From assembly GCF_017744115.1 (NCBI RefSeq), contig NZ_JAGHQW010000039.1, positions 1-58,248 of the forward strand: a stretch of DNA of 58,248 nt. The letters run 5' to 3'. Position 1 is the first letter of the stretch. The number at the start of each line of letters is the position of its first letter. Below are positions 18,172 through 28,098 of the stretch, one piece after another. The notes beneath the pieces were generated by a model, which searched no databases, was not told where the DNA came from, and saw only the letters and a list, made by a program, of their open reading frames with translations. A program made the position numbers and the translations under genes. Source of the stretch: Salinisphaera sp. G21_0 (GTDB lineage Bacteria > Pseudomonadota > Gammaproteobacteria > Pseudomonadales > Endozoicomonadaceae).

Positions 18172-20094
18172 TTACTGCGACTTGCGCACCCGGATATACC
18201 ATTCAGCCAGCAACCTGACCTGCTTCTCGGTATACCCTCTCTCTACCATGCGCTTAACAAACTCATTGTGTTTGCGCTGATCTTCCTGACTGCCTTTGGC
18301 ATTGAATGAAATCACCGGAAGCAGGTCTTCCGTATTGGAGAACATTTTCTTCTCAATCACGGTGCGCATTTTTTCGTAGCTGAGCCAGCTCGGGTTTTGT
18401 CCATTGTGATTGGCCCTGGCCCTGAGCACGAAATTAACGACTTCGTTACGAAAATCTTTTGGATTGGCGATACTGGCCGCTTTCTCGATTTTCTCCAGCT
18501 CATCATTGATTGCCGAGCGGTCGAGAATATCGCCAGTTTCAGGGTCACGATATTCCTGATCCTGAATCCAGAAGTCAGCATAGGTGATGTATCGGTCAAA
18601 AATATTCTGTCCATACTCGGAGTACGACTCAAGATAGGCAGTCTGAATCTCTTTGCCCAGGGACTCAATGTATTTGGGTGCCAGGAACTCTTTCACATAG
18701 CGCAGATAACGTTCATGCACCTCTTTCGGATACTGCTGCTGCTCAATCTGCTGCTCCAGTACGTAGAGCATGTGCACGGGGTTAGCGGCAATTTCCGTAG
18801 GGTCAAAGTTGAATACCTTGGAAAGAATCTTGAAAGCAAAACGGGTAGACAAACCTTCCATGCCTTCATCAACACCCGCTGAATCCTTGTACTCCTGTAG
18901 TGGCTTGGCATTGGGGTCGGTATCTTTCAGGTTTTCGCCATCATAGATCCGCATCTTGGAATACACATTGGAATTTTCCGGCTCCTTGATACGCGACAGG
19001 ACCGTGAACTTAGCCAGCATTTTCAAGGTATCCGGTGCACAGGGGGATTCCTTGAGCGAGCTGTTGGCCAGCAGCTTTTCATAAATATGAATTTCTTCCG
19101 TCACCCGGGTGCAGTAAGGCACCTTGACGATGTTCACCCGGTCAATAAAGGCTTCATTGGTCTTATTATTCCTGAATGACTGCCACTCGGATTCATTAGA
19201 GTGGGCAAGAATAATACCGTTATAAGGAATGGCACCCATACCTTCGGTACTGTTGTAGTTTCCTTCCTGGGTAGCGGTCAGCAGCGGGTGGAGTACCTTG
19301 ATGGGAGCCTTGAACATTTCCACAAACTCCATCATGCCCTGATTGGCACGGCACAGTGCGCCAGAGAAGCTGTAGGCATCAGGGTCATCCTGAGAGTATT
19401 CTTCCAACTGTCGTATATCCACCTTGCCCACAAGGCTGGATATATCCTGGTTGTTCTCATCGCCGGGTTCGGTCTTGGCAATACCCACTTGATTCAGAAT
19501 ACTGGGATGCAGCTTCACCACTCTGAACTTGGTGATATCACCGCCAAACTCATTTAACCGCTTAACCGCCCATGGTGACATGATGCCGCCCAGGTAACGA
19601 TTGGGAATGCCATATTCTTTTTCCAGAATGTCGGCATCTTCATCAGGATTAAACAGATTCAGAGGCGACTCAAAAACCGGTGAACCTTTTATCGCGTAGA
19701 ACGGGACTTTCTCCATCAACGCCTTCAGCTTTTCAGCCAGAGAAGACTTACCGCCACCCACTGGCCCCAAGAGGTAAAGTATCTGCTTCTTCTCTTCTAA
19801 CCCCTGGGCAGCGTGCATAAAATAGGAAACGATCTGCTCAATCGCCTCTTCCATACCATAGAATTCACGGAATGCCGGATAACGCTTAATCAGTTTATTG
19901 GAAAATATACGACTGAGCCTTGGGTCCCTTGAGGTATCCACCATCTCCGGCTCACCAATGGCCATAAGCATGCGCTCAGCCGCATTGGCATAGGCAGAAG
20001 AATCCTGCCTGCACAGTGCCAGATACTCTTCGATGGTCAGCTCTTCCTGCTGGGTTGATTGAAATCTCTGCTGATATGTATTGAAGATGTCCAT
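18172..20094 (-). CDS. prkA: Serine protein kinase PrkA (YeaG)
   Basis: 640 residues, as in E. coli YeaG. An AAA+-like N-terminal region carries the P loop [11 protein letters not shown] at ~110-120. Further landmarks are [31 protein letters not shown]-like [16 protein letters not shown], and a C-terminal kinase-related region. ATG 20094 ([10 protein letters not shown]) matches the family N-terminus; a GTG four codons upstream is possible. It is the first gene of the operon with yeaH and spoVR and should be induced in stationary phase or starvation. Confidence 0.95.
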   Translation of the reverse strand: MDIFNTYQQRFQSTQQEELTIEEYLALCRQDSSAYANAAERMLMAIGEPEMVDTSRDPRLSRIFSNKLIKRYPAFREFYGMEEAIEQIVSYFMHAAQGLEEKKQILYLLGPVGGGKSSLAEKLKALMEKVPFYAIKGSPVFESPLNLFNPDEDADILEKEYGIPNRYLGGIMSPWAVKRLNEFGGDITKFRVVKLHPSILNQVGIAKTEPGDENNQDISSLVGKVDIRQLEEYSQDDPDAYSFSGALCRANQGMMEFVEMFKAPIKVLHPLLTATQEGNYNSTEGMGAIPYNGIILAHSNESEWQSFRNNKTNEAFIDRVNIVKVPYCTRVTEEIHIYEKLLANSSLKESPCAPDTLKMLAKFTVLSRIKEPENSNVYSKMRIYDGENLKDTDPNAKPLQEYKDSAGVDEGMEGLSTRFAFKILSKVFNFDPTEIAANPVHMLYVLEQQIEQQQYPKEVHERYLRYVKEFLAPKYIESLGKEIQTAYLESYSEYGQNIFDRYITYADFWIQDQEYRDPETGDILDRSAINDELEKIEKAASIANPKDFRNEVVNFVLRARANHNGQNPSWLSYEKMRTVIEKKMFSNTEDLLPVISFNAKGSQEDQRKHNEFVKRMVERGYTEKQVRLLAEWYIRVRKSQ

Positions 20095-20617
20095 GCCTTC
20101 ACCCACCTTTGTCTGCTTGATTTCCTGAAATCATTACCAGGAACGTTTGACCGATAGCTCATCTGGAAGCTTAACCTTCTCAAATACGCTATCGGCAGAG
20201 TCAGAACTTTGACCACATTTTTTTATAACTTTTATCGAGCAGGTCTGAATGCCAGAAAAGCAGTTCATACTGATCAACAATGCTATAGAAAAAGGTGACA
20301 TAAAATGCCTGTCCGACAAACCAGAGAACTCGGTGTCATGACCGGCAAAAGCGGGATACGAACATTCAGTCGAAAAAATCTGGCCTACATTGATGCACTT
20401 TTCATAACAACAGTCTTATAACAACGGACTTCCTTGCAGCATGCTGGCAGAGATATTATTCTTCATCGCTCGCAACTTCTGATGGTCTCGCACTTAGCCT
20501 TTTCGTCCTGGAAAAGCTGCCCGACAGGCATGGCACTATTAACACAGCCCTGCTTTTTTAACAGCAAGCTGATAGCGCATTTTTCTTTGCCCCAGAATTT
20601 ATAATGTGGATTTTTAA
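20095..20617. other. Intergenic region upstream of prkA
   Basis: 523 bases without a supportable gene. It must contain the prkA promoter on the minus strand. A 61-codon frame at 20134-20319 has no ribosome site or recognisable content and is left out. No convincing sigma54 or sigma70 promoter could be fixed. Confidence 0.4.
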
Positions 20618-21709
20618 CTACTTCTGCAACTGTTGAATCATTGCATGGAGGAAACGTGTTGCTTCACCACCCGTTGCTGCGCGGTGATCAAACGACAGTG
20701 ACAAAGGCAGGGTACGGTGGCTCTCAGGCTTGCCATCAACGCTGACGATTTCTTCCCTTAACCTGCCAACACCGATAATACAAACGGTTGGCGGCACAAC
20801 AACCGGTGTCGCATATTTTCCGGCAAAGACACCAAAATTACTCAGCGTGATGGTTGCCCCCTGAAGCTCTGAGTTTGGCAGACTTCTGTCTTTCACCCCT
20901 TCCCTGAGCTTATTGATACTTTCACGTACTTCTTCTTTCTTCATTTTTGCCACATCACGCATCACCGGAACGAAGAGTCCCTCTTCACTATCTACCGCCA
21001 GTCCCAGGTCAACAGCATCGTGAAGCTGACGGCTCATGGAAGCGCCATCAAACCAGGCATTAAGCGCAGGCTCCACGGCACTGGCATTGGCAATCGCCTG
21101 AATCAGACGAACGGTGATGTCTTCTTTATCATCCCAGTGATCAATATCCACATCATCAAACAGCGTTACCTGGACGACGGAAGCATGAGACTCTGCCATG
21201 GTGCGGGCCATATGCTTGCGGACACCTTTCAATGGCTCTGGATGTTCCAGGGGATAGGAAATGGCAGTTTGTGCAGCGGTTCTATGATTGGTCACCGCAG
21301 CAAGGTCCACCTGAAATTGCTCAGCCAGTGATTGCAGTCCACTTTGAACCATGTGAGTTGAAGACGACGATTGCATCTGGCCATCCGCTGGTGAACCAAT
21401 AATAAAAGCATCATCGCTATTGGTGCTGGCATCATCAATGGCCAGTTTACCCACTACCGTACCGCTATCTTCCTCATCGGTTACAAACTCCACCAGCGGG
21501 GCTCCGGTAAGAATAGTGTCACCAGGTTGACCACAGAGACGGGCAATCACTCCGGTGCAGGGTGCGGGAACTTCCACAACGGCTTTGGCTGTTTCGACAG
21601 AGACCATAGGCTGGTCTTCCCTGATGCTATCCCCTTCTCCCACGTGCCATTCAACAATATCGGCTTCAGGTATACCTTCCCCTAAATCGGGTAAATTGAA
21701 AAAACGCAT
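20618..21709 (-). CDS. bkdB: Branched-chain 2-oxoacid dehydrogenase E2 (acyltransferase), shortened linker
   Basis: 363 residues. The lipoyl domain (1-75) has the modified lysine K42 in VSVETAKAVVEV. The C-terminal catalytic domain has the active-site motif SFDHRAATGGEATRFL. It transfers the branched acyl group from E1 to CoA. Between the two, the peripheral subunit-binding domain is degraded: only LQSLAEQFQVDLAAV survives, and the usual GxGPxGRI/V segment that holds E3 or E1 is absent. Length is 40-60 residues below typical. It is the last gene of the operon, 118 nt after E1 beta; no E3 is encoded nearby. Confidence 0.9.
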   Translation of the reverse strand: MRFFNLPDLGEGIPEADIVEWHVGEGDSIREDQPMVSVETAKAVVEVPAPCTGVIARLCGQPGDTILTGAPLVEFVTDEEDSGTVVGKLAIDDASTNSDDAFIIGSPADGQMQSSSSTHMVQSGLQSLAEQFQVDLAAVTNHRTAAQTAISYPLEHPEPLKGVRKHMARTMAESHASVVQVTLFDDVDIDHWDDKEDITVRLIQAIANASAVEPALNAWFDGASMSRQLHDAVDLGLAVDSEEGLFVPVMRDVAKMKKEEVRESINKLREGVKDRSLPNSELQGATITLSNFGVFAGKYATPVVVPPTVCIIGVGRLREEIVSVDGKPESHRTLPLSLSFDHRAATGGEATRFLHAMIQQLQK

Positions 21710-21827
21710 GAATGTACCTTTTTATTATAAAAATACCGCCTACTTCTGGTTTTGCAGTCCTACAGTTCTGGCAGTATTTGCCGCTCAGGGCTATTGAAAT
21801 AATGATTCCGGTATTAACAAATGATGG

Positions 21828-22811
21828 TTAGTGTCTGGCAAGACTCTTGATCGATGCCCTGACAATATCATCGACCTGAGGCAGATAATGGTCTTCCATC
21901 CTGTAGTAGGGCATTGTCGTATCAAAACCGGTCACCCGTTCAACGGGTGCCTTCAGATCATCAAATGCCCTTTCCATAAGACCGGCAGCAATCTCGGCCC
22001 CCACACCAAAACTCCGACAAGCTTCATGAACGATGACACAGCGTCCGGTCTTTCTGACTGACGTCAGAATTGTCTCCATATCAAGAGGCTTGATGGTAGC
22101 CACATCAATCACTTCTGCAAAAATGCCATGACCCTCCAGAATGTCGGCTGCCTCCATTGTTTCACGAACCGATGCCCCCCAACTGACCAATGTGACATCT
22201 TGCCCGACTTTTAACGTGAAACAGGTGTCCAGTGGCAGAGGGTCACTGGCAGCATCAATTATCTGTTTACTTGCCCGGTAGATACGCTTTGGCTCCAGGA
22301 AGATAACCGGATCCGGTTCATTAATGGCAGCACGTAGCAAACCGTAGGCTCTGACCGGTGACGATGGAATAACCACTCTTAACCCCGGAATATGGGCAAA
22401 CAGTGCTTCCGTGCTTTCCGAATGATGTTCCGGGGCATGGATACCTCCGCCGAAAGGAGCCCGCAGCACCAGGGGACACGCCAACCGCCCCCGGGTTCGG
22501 TTTCTCATGCGGGCTGCGTGGCAGATTAATTGTTCCATTGCCGGAAAAATAAACCCCATAAACTGTATTTCCGCTACCGGTTTCATCCCCTGGGCAGCCA
22601 TACCCACACTGATACCGGCAATCAGGGTTTCCGCCAGCGGAGTATCCATCACCCGCTTGAGGCCATATTTATCCCGCAGCCCCTGGGTTGCCCGAAAGAC
22701 ACCACCATTGACCCCAATGTCTTCGCCAAGCAACACAACATCCGGATCATTGTCCATAGCATGATCAAGCGCCAGGTTGACGGCCTCAACCATGGTCAGT
22801 TTGTTATCCAT
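21828..22811 (-). CDS. bkdA2: Branched-chain 2-oxoacid dehydrogenase E1 beta
   Basis: 327 residues, the usual length. It contains VVLLGEDIGVNGGVFRATQG near the N-terminus, FMGFIFPAMEQLICHAARMR and PFGGGIHAPEHHSESTEA, all hallmarks of the E1 beta subunit that shapes the thiamine diphosphate site with E1 alpha. Oxidative decarboxylation of the 2-oxoacids of Leu, Ile and Val is the expected reaction. It overlaps the E1 alpha gene by 8 nt, so it is translationally coupled. Confidence 0.95.
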   Translation of the reverse strand: MDNKLTMVEAVNLALDHAMDNDPDVVLLGEDIGVNGGVFRATQGLRDKYGLKRVMDTPLAETLIAGISVGMAAQGMKPVAEIQFMGFIFPAMEQLICHAARMRNRTRGRLACPLVLRAPFGGGIHAPEHHSESTEALFAHIPGLRVVIPSSPVRAYGLLRAAINEPDPVIFLEPKRIYRASKQIIDAASDPLPLDTCFTLKVGQDVTLVSWGASVRETMEAADILEGHGIFAEVIDVATIKPLDMETILTSVRKTGRCVIVHEACRSFGVGAEIAAGLMERAFDDLKAPVERVTGFDTTMPYYRMEDHYLPQVDDIVRASIKSLARH

Positions 22812-23928
22812 TGAGATGACCTCCGGCTGATTTCATGTTTTCCTGACGCATCTGTTCTCTGGCAAGCGCCTCGTTTTTCTGCTGCTCCAGTTGGGCTGGC
22901 ATATTCGCGTAGTGATAATCAAACAGGTCTTCAATAGCAGGCAGCGGAGTGTTCAGGTAGGTTGCCACGGCCTGCTCAATGATACGGTCAGCCTCATCTT
23001 TTAAAGCCTGTTCTTTGCGCTCATCCCACAACCCCCGGTGATGCAGGAAGTTACGGAGCCGCTTGATGGGTTCTTGTTGCCAGGCATCCTTGAGTTCTTC
23101 ACTGGCGCGGTAACGGCTGGCATCATCGGCCGTGGTGTGATCGCAAAGCCGGTAGCTGACCGCTTCTATTACGGTAGCGCCTTTACCCTGGCGAGCACGG
23201 TCAATAGCGGCGCTGACCACTTCATGAAGGGCAATGACATCATTTCCATCAACTTGGTAAGACGGCAGGCCAGCGGCCAGCCCTTTCTGGGCCAACGTCG
23301 GTGCACCGGACTGAATTTTTCTGGGAACCGAAATCGCCCACTGATTGTTGTTAATGATATAAACCACGGGCAGCTGCCAGGCACCGGCCAGATTCACGGC
23401 TTCGCCAAAATCCCCTTTCGAGGTAGCGCCATCACCCAGTGCACATAAGGCCACTTGCAACGGGTCACCGGCCTCGTGGCGGATTTTAATGGCGGTGGCG
23501 ATACCTGCCGCGTGGCCAGCCTGTGTCGCAATGGGGACACAATTCGGCAGATCCTGACCCCAGGCCGGACTGGCACTCCCGCGTTCATCACCACCCCAGT
23601 AGAGCATGACATCACTCAGAGCAATGCCACGTCGCATCAACCCCGGAAGATCCCGGTAATAAGGAATCAGAACATCTTCTTTTTCCAGCAGGGCAGCACA
23701 CACCGTGCTGATGGCCTCCTGTCCAAGACAGGAAGGGTAAGTGCCCATCTTACCGGTCCGCTGCAATGCCACCGCTTTCTGATCTGCCTGCCGGGCGGTC
23801 ACCATGGATCGGTAGTAATCAATGAGAATGTCTTGATTACTGACCCAGGCTGGCAGTCGTTTGATGACTTCGCCTTCAGCATCCAGAAACTGCTCCATGG
23901 CGAGGGAAGGGTTTGCTGTTAAATCCAT
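22804..23928 (-). CDS. bkdA1: Branched-chain 2-oxoacid dehydrogenase E1 alpha
   Basis: 374 residues. The thiamine diphosphate motif GDGATSKGDFGEAVNLAG runs through NNNQWAIS. Other landmarks are QEAISTVCAALLEKEDVLIP and the phosphorylation-loop-like YRLCDHTTADDASRYR. GGGAG precedes the ATG. It lies 11 nt after the dehydrogenase gene and overlaps E1 beta. With E1 beta and E2 it makes the acyl-CoA-forming complex for branched-chain oxoacids, which feeds branched fatty acid synthesis or energy metabolism. Confidence 0.95.
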   Translation of the reverse strand: MDLTANPSLAMEQFLDAEGEVIKRLPAWVSNQDILIDYYRSMVTARQADQKAVALQRTGKMGTYPSCLGQEAISTVCAALLEKEDVLIPYYRDLPGLMRRGIALSDVMLYWGGDERGSASPAWGQDLPNCVPIATQAGHAAGIATAIKIRHEAGDPLQVALCALGDGATSKGDFGEAVNLAGAWQLPVVYIINNNQWAISVPRKIQSGAPTLAQKGLAAGLPSYQVDGNDVIALHEVVSAAIDRARQGKGATVIEAVSYRLCDHTTADDASRYRASEELKDAWQQEPIKRLRNFLHHRGLWDERKEQALKDEADRIIEQAVATYLNTPLPAIEDLFDYHYANMPAQLEQQKNEALAREQMRQENMKSAGGHLNG

Positions 23929-23939
23929 TTCTGTTCTCC

Positions 23940-24986
23940 CTATGCCGTCAATTGTGAAGAGTTATCACCATGCACAATGGCTTCGGCCATCTGGTCAGCA
24001 ATAACACTGGCGGGTAACCCGGCCTGATTCTGTCGGCTGAAAATCTCTAACAGGGTGTCATGAATGCCACGGAGGCGACGGTGCATATCACTCTGACTGC
24101 TTTGCAGGTAAGTCATGGCCACAAAAATCAATCCACCGGAATTAATCAGGTAGTCCGGGGCAAAGAGAATGTCACGGTCGAAGAGGGCAATACCGTCTTC
24201 CTCAGTCAGCAGCTGGTTATTGGCTGAGCCGGCAACAGCAGCACACTGTAACTTGCCAATGGTGTCGCTATTGAGGATGCCGCCAAGGCCACAGGGGCTG
24301 AACAGATCGCAGGGCACCGAATATATGTCATCCGGTGCAACCACTTTGGCACCGAACTCCCGGACACACTGATCAACACGATCCTGATTGATATCGGCAA
24401 CAATCAATTGAGCCCCATCGTTAAACAGTCGCTGACAAAGGGCATAGCCAACATTACCCAGCCCCTGAACAGCAACCCTTAAACCTTTCAGATTATCTGG
24501 CAGAGAAGGATGAGCTTTAAGGCAGGCAAGCACTCCATAATAAACCCCTTCAGCGGTAAAAGGTGCCGGGCTGCCACCGGATGAAGTACAGGTCACATGG
24601 GCTGACTGAGTAGCAATGGTGTCCATATCCGCCACCGTTGTGCCACTGTCCATAGCCGTTGCATAACGACCGCCAAGCTCATTGAGAAAACGCCCGAACG
24701 CTTTGAAAAGCGCTGTCCGGTCATAGTCTCCTTCCGGTTCCATAATGACCGCTTTGCCGCCCCCGAGATCCAGACCAGCCAGTGCTGATTTGTAGCTCAT
24801 ACCACGGGCAAGGCGAATGGCATCAGTGATGGCTTCGTCAGGGGAAGAATAGGGAATGATTCGACACCCACCGAGGGCTGGACCTCTGCGGGTACTGTGA
24901 ATAGCGATGACGGATTTGAGGCCGGATTCTTCATCAAATTTGCAATGAAGATCGTTGATACGCGCCTCGGCAATCTGTCTGAACAT
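23940..24986 (-). CDS. Leucine/valine-type amino acid dehydrogenase
   Basis: 348 residues from ATG 24986, which has GGAGG upstream. It is a Glu/Leu/Phe/Val dehydrogenase family member. The catalytic lysine region reads ARGMSYKSALAGLDLGGGKA, with a GGCRIIPYSS substrate loop. The Rossmann motif for NAD is VAVQGLGNVGYALCQRLF. Oxidative deamination of branched-chain amino acids gives the 2-oxoacids used by the E1 enzyme encoded next. It is therefore the logical first step and the first gene of this operon. Lrp is encoded 0.85 kb away and is a plausible regulator. Confidence 0.93.
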   Translation of the reverse strand: MFRQIAEARINDLHCKFDEESGLKSVIAIHSTRRGPALGGCRIIPYSSPDEAITDAIRLARGMSYKSALAGLDLGGGKAVIMEPEGDYDRTALFKAFGRFLNELGGRYATAMDSGTTVADMDTIATQSAHVTCTSSGGSPAPFTAEGVYYGVLACLKAHPSLPDNLKGLRVAVQGLGNVGYALCQRLFNDGAQLIVADINQDRVDQCVREFGAKVVAPDDIYSVPCDLFSPCGLGGILNSDTIGKLQCAAVAGSANNQLLTEEDGIALFDRDILFAPDYLINSGGLIFVAMTYLQSSQSDMHRRLRGIHDTLLEIFSRQNQAGLPASVIADQMAEAIVHGDNSSQLTA

Positions 24987-25397
24987 GACGGGATCCCTCC
25001 GTATGTTGCAGAGCAGCAGGCTCTGGTTTAGTGCCCTGTCTATCGGCATCCCGGGGTTAGGGCAAGCTGGCAGACGTGGCTATTTATTGTTGTTTTGTAT
25101 GGTAGAACTTTAATCACAGTCAGCGGTTAACGTTCTATCAACAACCAGGCTTTCTGATAACGCCTTATTCGATTACAGAGGAAGTTAAGTCCTGTTGTCA
25201 ACAGTCAATAAGTTTTAGGAAACGTCATGCTCTGCCGCCATTGGCCGCTATTTAAATCAACTAATTGACTTAAAATCTCACCAGCCATAAAGCACGTTTT
25301 CATAAAAACCTGTTTTGGCAAAACAGGTAAAAGATGCATTTTGAAAACAAAAGGTGATAACTTAGTTCTTCCTTCCCTCTAATCCATGGAGGCCAAA
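24987..25397. other. Divergent intergenic region, bkd operon / PilZ gene
   Basis: 411 bases. It contains the promoters of the dehydrogenase-bkd operon (minus) and the PilZ gene (plus), plus the near-perfect palindrome at 25308-25328. The central part (25080-25300) is AT-rich with no visible gene. Confidence 0.5.
25308..25328. promoter_or_regulatory. 21-bp palindrome, operator-like
   Basis: ACCTGTTTTG, a central G, and CAAAACAGGT form a perfect two-fold symmetric site 70 nt upstream of the PilZ ATG. It is not followed by a T run, so a transcription-factor operator is more likely than a terminator. The cognate regulator is unknown; the half site does not look like the Lrp consensus. Confidence 0.6.
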
Positions 25398-25769
25398 ATG
25401 TCGCAAACACAACAAGAAAAGCGTCGATTTCCCAGAAAAACACTGGAAAAAACCGCAGAAGTGCTGGATAACGACACCGGTCTGTCTATCGGCATTCTTG
25501 AAGATGTCTCAAAAGGAGGATTCAGCATACTGACCAATCAGGGTGTCAGGCCATCAGAAACCCGGAATGTCACACTGATCTTGCCAGGGCCACAGGAAGG
25601 TGCTTATCGAGTATCCATGAGTGCAGAGTGCGTCTGGTGTCAAACCGTCAGTGAACAGGCTGATTTCGCCGCAGGTTTTGTTTTACGCAGTATCGAAGAT
25701 CAGGACGAAGTCGCATTGAACTACTACATAAGGGATTATCAGGTAGCGGGCGAACTTCAGGAAGGTTAG
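25398..25769 (+). CDS. PilZ domain protein (c-di-GMP receptor candidate)
   Basis: 123 residues, a single PilZ domain. The two c-di-GMP-binding motifs are visible: an RxxxR-like EKRRFPRK near residues 7-14 and a (D/N)xSxxG motif, EDVSKGGFSI, near 39-48. Start ATG 25398 has GGAGG 6 nt upstream. It is probably cytosolic, linking c-di-GMP level to motility or surface behaviour through an unidentified partner. It is convergent with lrp. Confidence 0.85.
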   Translation: MSQTQQEKRRFPRKTLEKTAEVLDNDTGLSIGILEDVSKGGFSILTNQGVRPSETRNVTLILPGPQEGAYRVSMSAECVWCQTVSEQADFAAGFVLRSIEDQDEVALNYYIRDYQVAGELQEG

Positions 25770-25838
25770 ATACCTTTCTGAAGCTGATCAGAGTAGAAGT
25801 AAACACTCACAAACAATCTTAAACAAGCCAGGAAACAG

Positions 25839-26327
25839 TTAATCTGCAATTGGCAGGCTGAGCGTTTCCTTGAGTTCTTCCATCACGATATAGCTCTTGG
25901 ACTCCCTGACCCCTGGCAACTTCAGAAGAATATCCCCTAACAGCTCACGGTAAGAGGCCATCTCTGAAATCCTGGCTTTGACCAGATAGTCAAAGTGACC
26001 AGAGACCAGATGGCACTCCAGCACGTTTGGCAGCTTGATGACCGCTTTGCGGAAGTCATCAAAGATATCAGCGGATTTGGTATAGAGGCTGATTTCCACA
26101 AACACAAGAAGCCCTGCCTGAAGATACTTCGGGTTCAGGCGTGCGGAATAGCCCTGGATAATGCCTTCCCTTTCCAGGCGCTTGACCCGTTCCATACACG
26201 GCGTCGTACTCAGCCCGACCTTATCCGCCAGCTCTACATACGATATACGCCCTTGCTCTTGCAGGGTACGGAGAATATTACGATCGATACGATCCAACTG
26301 GCGAACAACTTCTTTTCGGCTTCTCAT
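25839..26327 (-). CDS. lrp: Leucine-responsive regulatory protein Lrp
   Basis: 162 residues, close in length and sequence to E. coli Lrp. The HTH domain starts QLDRIDRNILRTLQEQGRIS and has VGLSTTPCMERVKRLEREGI. The RAM effector domain includes LLVFVEISLY, VLECHLVSGHFDYLVKARI and SYIVMEELKE. It is a global regulator of amino acid metabolism that senses leucine. Its position beside a leucine dehydrogenase-bkd operon fits control of that operon, though this is inference. Confidence 0.95.
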   Translation of the reverse strand: MRSRKEVVRQLDRIDRNILRTLQEQGRISYVELADKVGLSTTPCMERVKRLEREGIIQGYSARLNPKYLQAGLLVFVEISLYTKSADIFDDFRKAVIKLPNVLECHLVSGHFDYLVKARISEMASYRELLGDILLKLPGVRESKSYIVMEELKETLSLPIAD

Positions 26328-26772
26328 GATTTCAGTCGTTTATTGACAATGCGTGTTCAGGCACTAAGAAAAGTGGAACACAATAGCATAAGGGATTAGT
26401 GAGCTTTGTATTCATCTTTTTTAGGACAGATCCTGATTAAGACAACCGTTATTCTAATATCTAATGGGTAAATCACCTCCCCTTCTAGCAGAGGGAGGTT
26501 AGGGTACCAATGATGAATCTGCAAGTGAGGATTACTAATATCCTCCATCAGGGTTTATCGCAAAATCATTTTCAATCCCTGCATTTTTATGGACAATGCG
26601 CGGGCTTTTCACTTCCTTGAGGGTTTGAAGGCTCTTTTCATAAGCAAAGAACCCATGGTCGCCACAAGCGAACCTGAGTTTCTAACGATAAACTTATGTC
26701 AACAGAACCTATTAAAGCACACTCACCGGGTTCTACCCTGTTCTTTATATTCCGGGCTGGAGAAAATTTTAG
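26328..26772. other. Intergenic region between lrp and potG
   Basis: 445 bases. A 7-bp inverted repeat, ACCTCCC/GGGAGGT, lies at 26475-26499 with an 11-nt loop. No binding-protein gene or remnant of potF is visible. An 89-codon frame starting at 26589 overlaps potG and has no coding support. Confidence 0.4.
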
Positions 26773-27942
26773 ATGAGTACAGCATCTGCCTCCCCGAAAC
26801 ATTCCCCAACGCCGTCGACGCTTTCGACACCTGCGACAAAAAGTCGCTCAGGCAATGAGATACTGGTCAAAATCGACCAGGTCACCAAAAAGTTCGATGA
26901 CGTTATCGCTGTTGATAATGTCAGTCTGAATATTAAAAAGGGTGAGATTTTCGCACTGCTGGGTGGCTCCGGATCTGGAAAATCCACATTACTGCGGATG
27001 CTCGCGGGCTTTGAAACACCGTCTGAGGGCAAAATTTTCCTGGATGGGCAGAATATTACTCACCTGCCACCGTATCTGCGCCCCATCAATATGATGTTTC
27101 AGTCCTATGCCCTGTTCCCTCATATGACCGTGGAGCAAAACGTGGCATTTGGATTAAAGCAGGACCGCCTGCCCAAAGACATCATTGCCCATCGTGTTGA
27201 GGAGATGCTGACACTGGTACATATGCAAAAGTATGCCCGCCGTAAACCCCATCAGCTTTCTGGTGGCCAGCGCCAGCGTGTGGCCCTGGCGAGAAGCCTG
27301 GCAAAGCAACCAAAGTTGCTGTTGCTGGATGAGCCCATGGGTGCGCTGGATAAGAAGCTGCGCAGCCGCATGCAGCTTGAGGTTGTGGATATCATCGAAG
27401 AGGTGGGCGTCACCTGCATTATGGTGACCCATGATCAGGAAGAGGCGATGACCATGGCCGAGCGCATTGGCATTATGGATGCCGGCTGGATTGTTCAGGT
27501 GGGTACCCCTATCGATATCTACGAAAACCCCAACAGCCGCATGACCGCCGAATTCATTGGCTCCGTCAATATGTTTGAAGGAGAAATCACCGAAGAAGAA
27601 GCGGGTTACGTCATCATTCAATCGCAACAGGTGCAACAGCCGATCTACATTGGCCACGGTATCATGGCACCACTGGAAGACCGCAAAGTCTGGATTGCCG
27701 TGCGTCCTGAAAAAACCATGGTGACCCGGGAGCAACCGGAAGGGAACTACAACTGGAGCAAGGGTGTGGTACACGACATTGCCTATCTGGGAGGACATTC
27801 GGTTTATCATATCCGGCTTCCGTCGGGCATGACTGTACAGTCCAACATGGCGAATGTGATCCGGACCGCCGACAACCCGACCTGGGGTGATGAAGTCTAT
27901 ATCAGCTGGGATGATGACAGTGGTGTCGTCCTGAATAGCTGA
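26773..27942 (+). CDS. potG: Putrescine/spermidine ABC transporter ATPase
   Basis: 389 residues. A single ABC cassette with Walker A GGSGSGKSTLLRML, signature LSGGQRQRVALARSLAKQP and Walker B LLLLDEPMGALD, followed by a C-terminal TOBE domain (AVRPEKTMV). Several PotG-specific stretches occur, such as FDDVIAVDNVSLNIKKGEIF and INMMFQSYALFPHMTVEQNV. It energises polyamine uptake with PotH and PotI. A gap of 156 nt with possible alternative hairpins separates it from potH. No potF binding-protein gene precedes it. Confidence 0.92.
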   Translation: MSTASASPKHSPTPSTLSTPATKSRSGNEILVKIDQVTKKFDDVIAVDNVSLNIKKGEIFALLGGSGSGKSTLLRMLAGFETPSEGKIFLDGQNITHLPPYLRPINMMFQSYALFPHMTVEQNVAFGLKQDRLPKDIIAHRVEEMLTLVHMQKYARRKPHQLSGGQRQRVALARSLAKQPKLLLLDEPMGALDKKLRSRMQLEVVDIIEEVGVTCIMVTHDQEEAMTMAERIGIMDAGWIVQVGTPIDIYENPNSRMTAEFIGSVNMFEGEITEEEAGYVIIQSQQVQQPIYIGHGIMAPLEDRKVWIAVRPEKTMVTREQPEGNYNWSKGVVHDIAYLGGHSVYHIRLPSGMTVQSNMANVIRTADNPTWGDEVYISWDDDSGVVLNS

Positions 27943-28098
27943 TCAATCACCGCTAACCTTATTCAATATTTTTCGTGTTTAAGAACAGTCTGAAGGCTTT
28001 CCATTGGCTAAAAGCCGAAGGCTTTCTATTTTGTAAACTATTCAGGCTTACCGTCGTACATGTAAGCCACTGGTAACGGATATTGTGTGGAATCTGTC

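Noticed and set aside
20134-20319. 61-codon minus-strand frame upstream of prkA
   Set aside because: No ribosome site and no coherent protein features; more likely prkA leader.
20529-20555. Sigma54-like TGGCAC site
   Set aside because: The -12 TTGC element is absent at the required spacing.
26589-26858. 89-codon frame before potG, considered as a potF remnant
   Set aside because: No similarity to PotF and it overlaps potG in another frame.
27985-28032. Attenuator between potG and potH
   Set aside because: GGCTTT/AAAGCC and TTGGC/GCCGA hairpins are short and the repeats are direct, not inverted; not enough for a feature.
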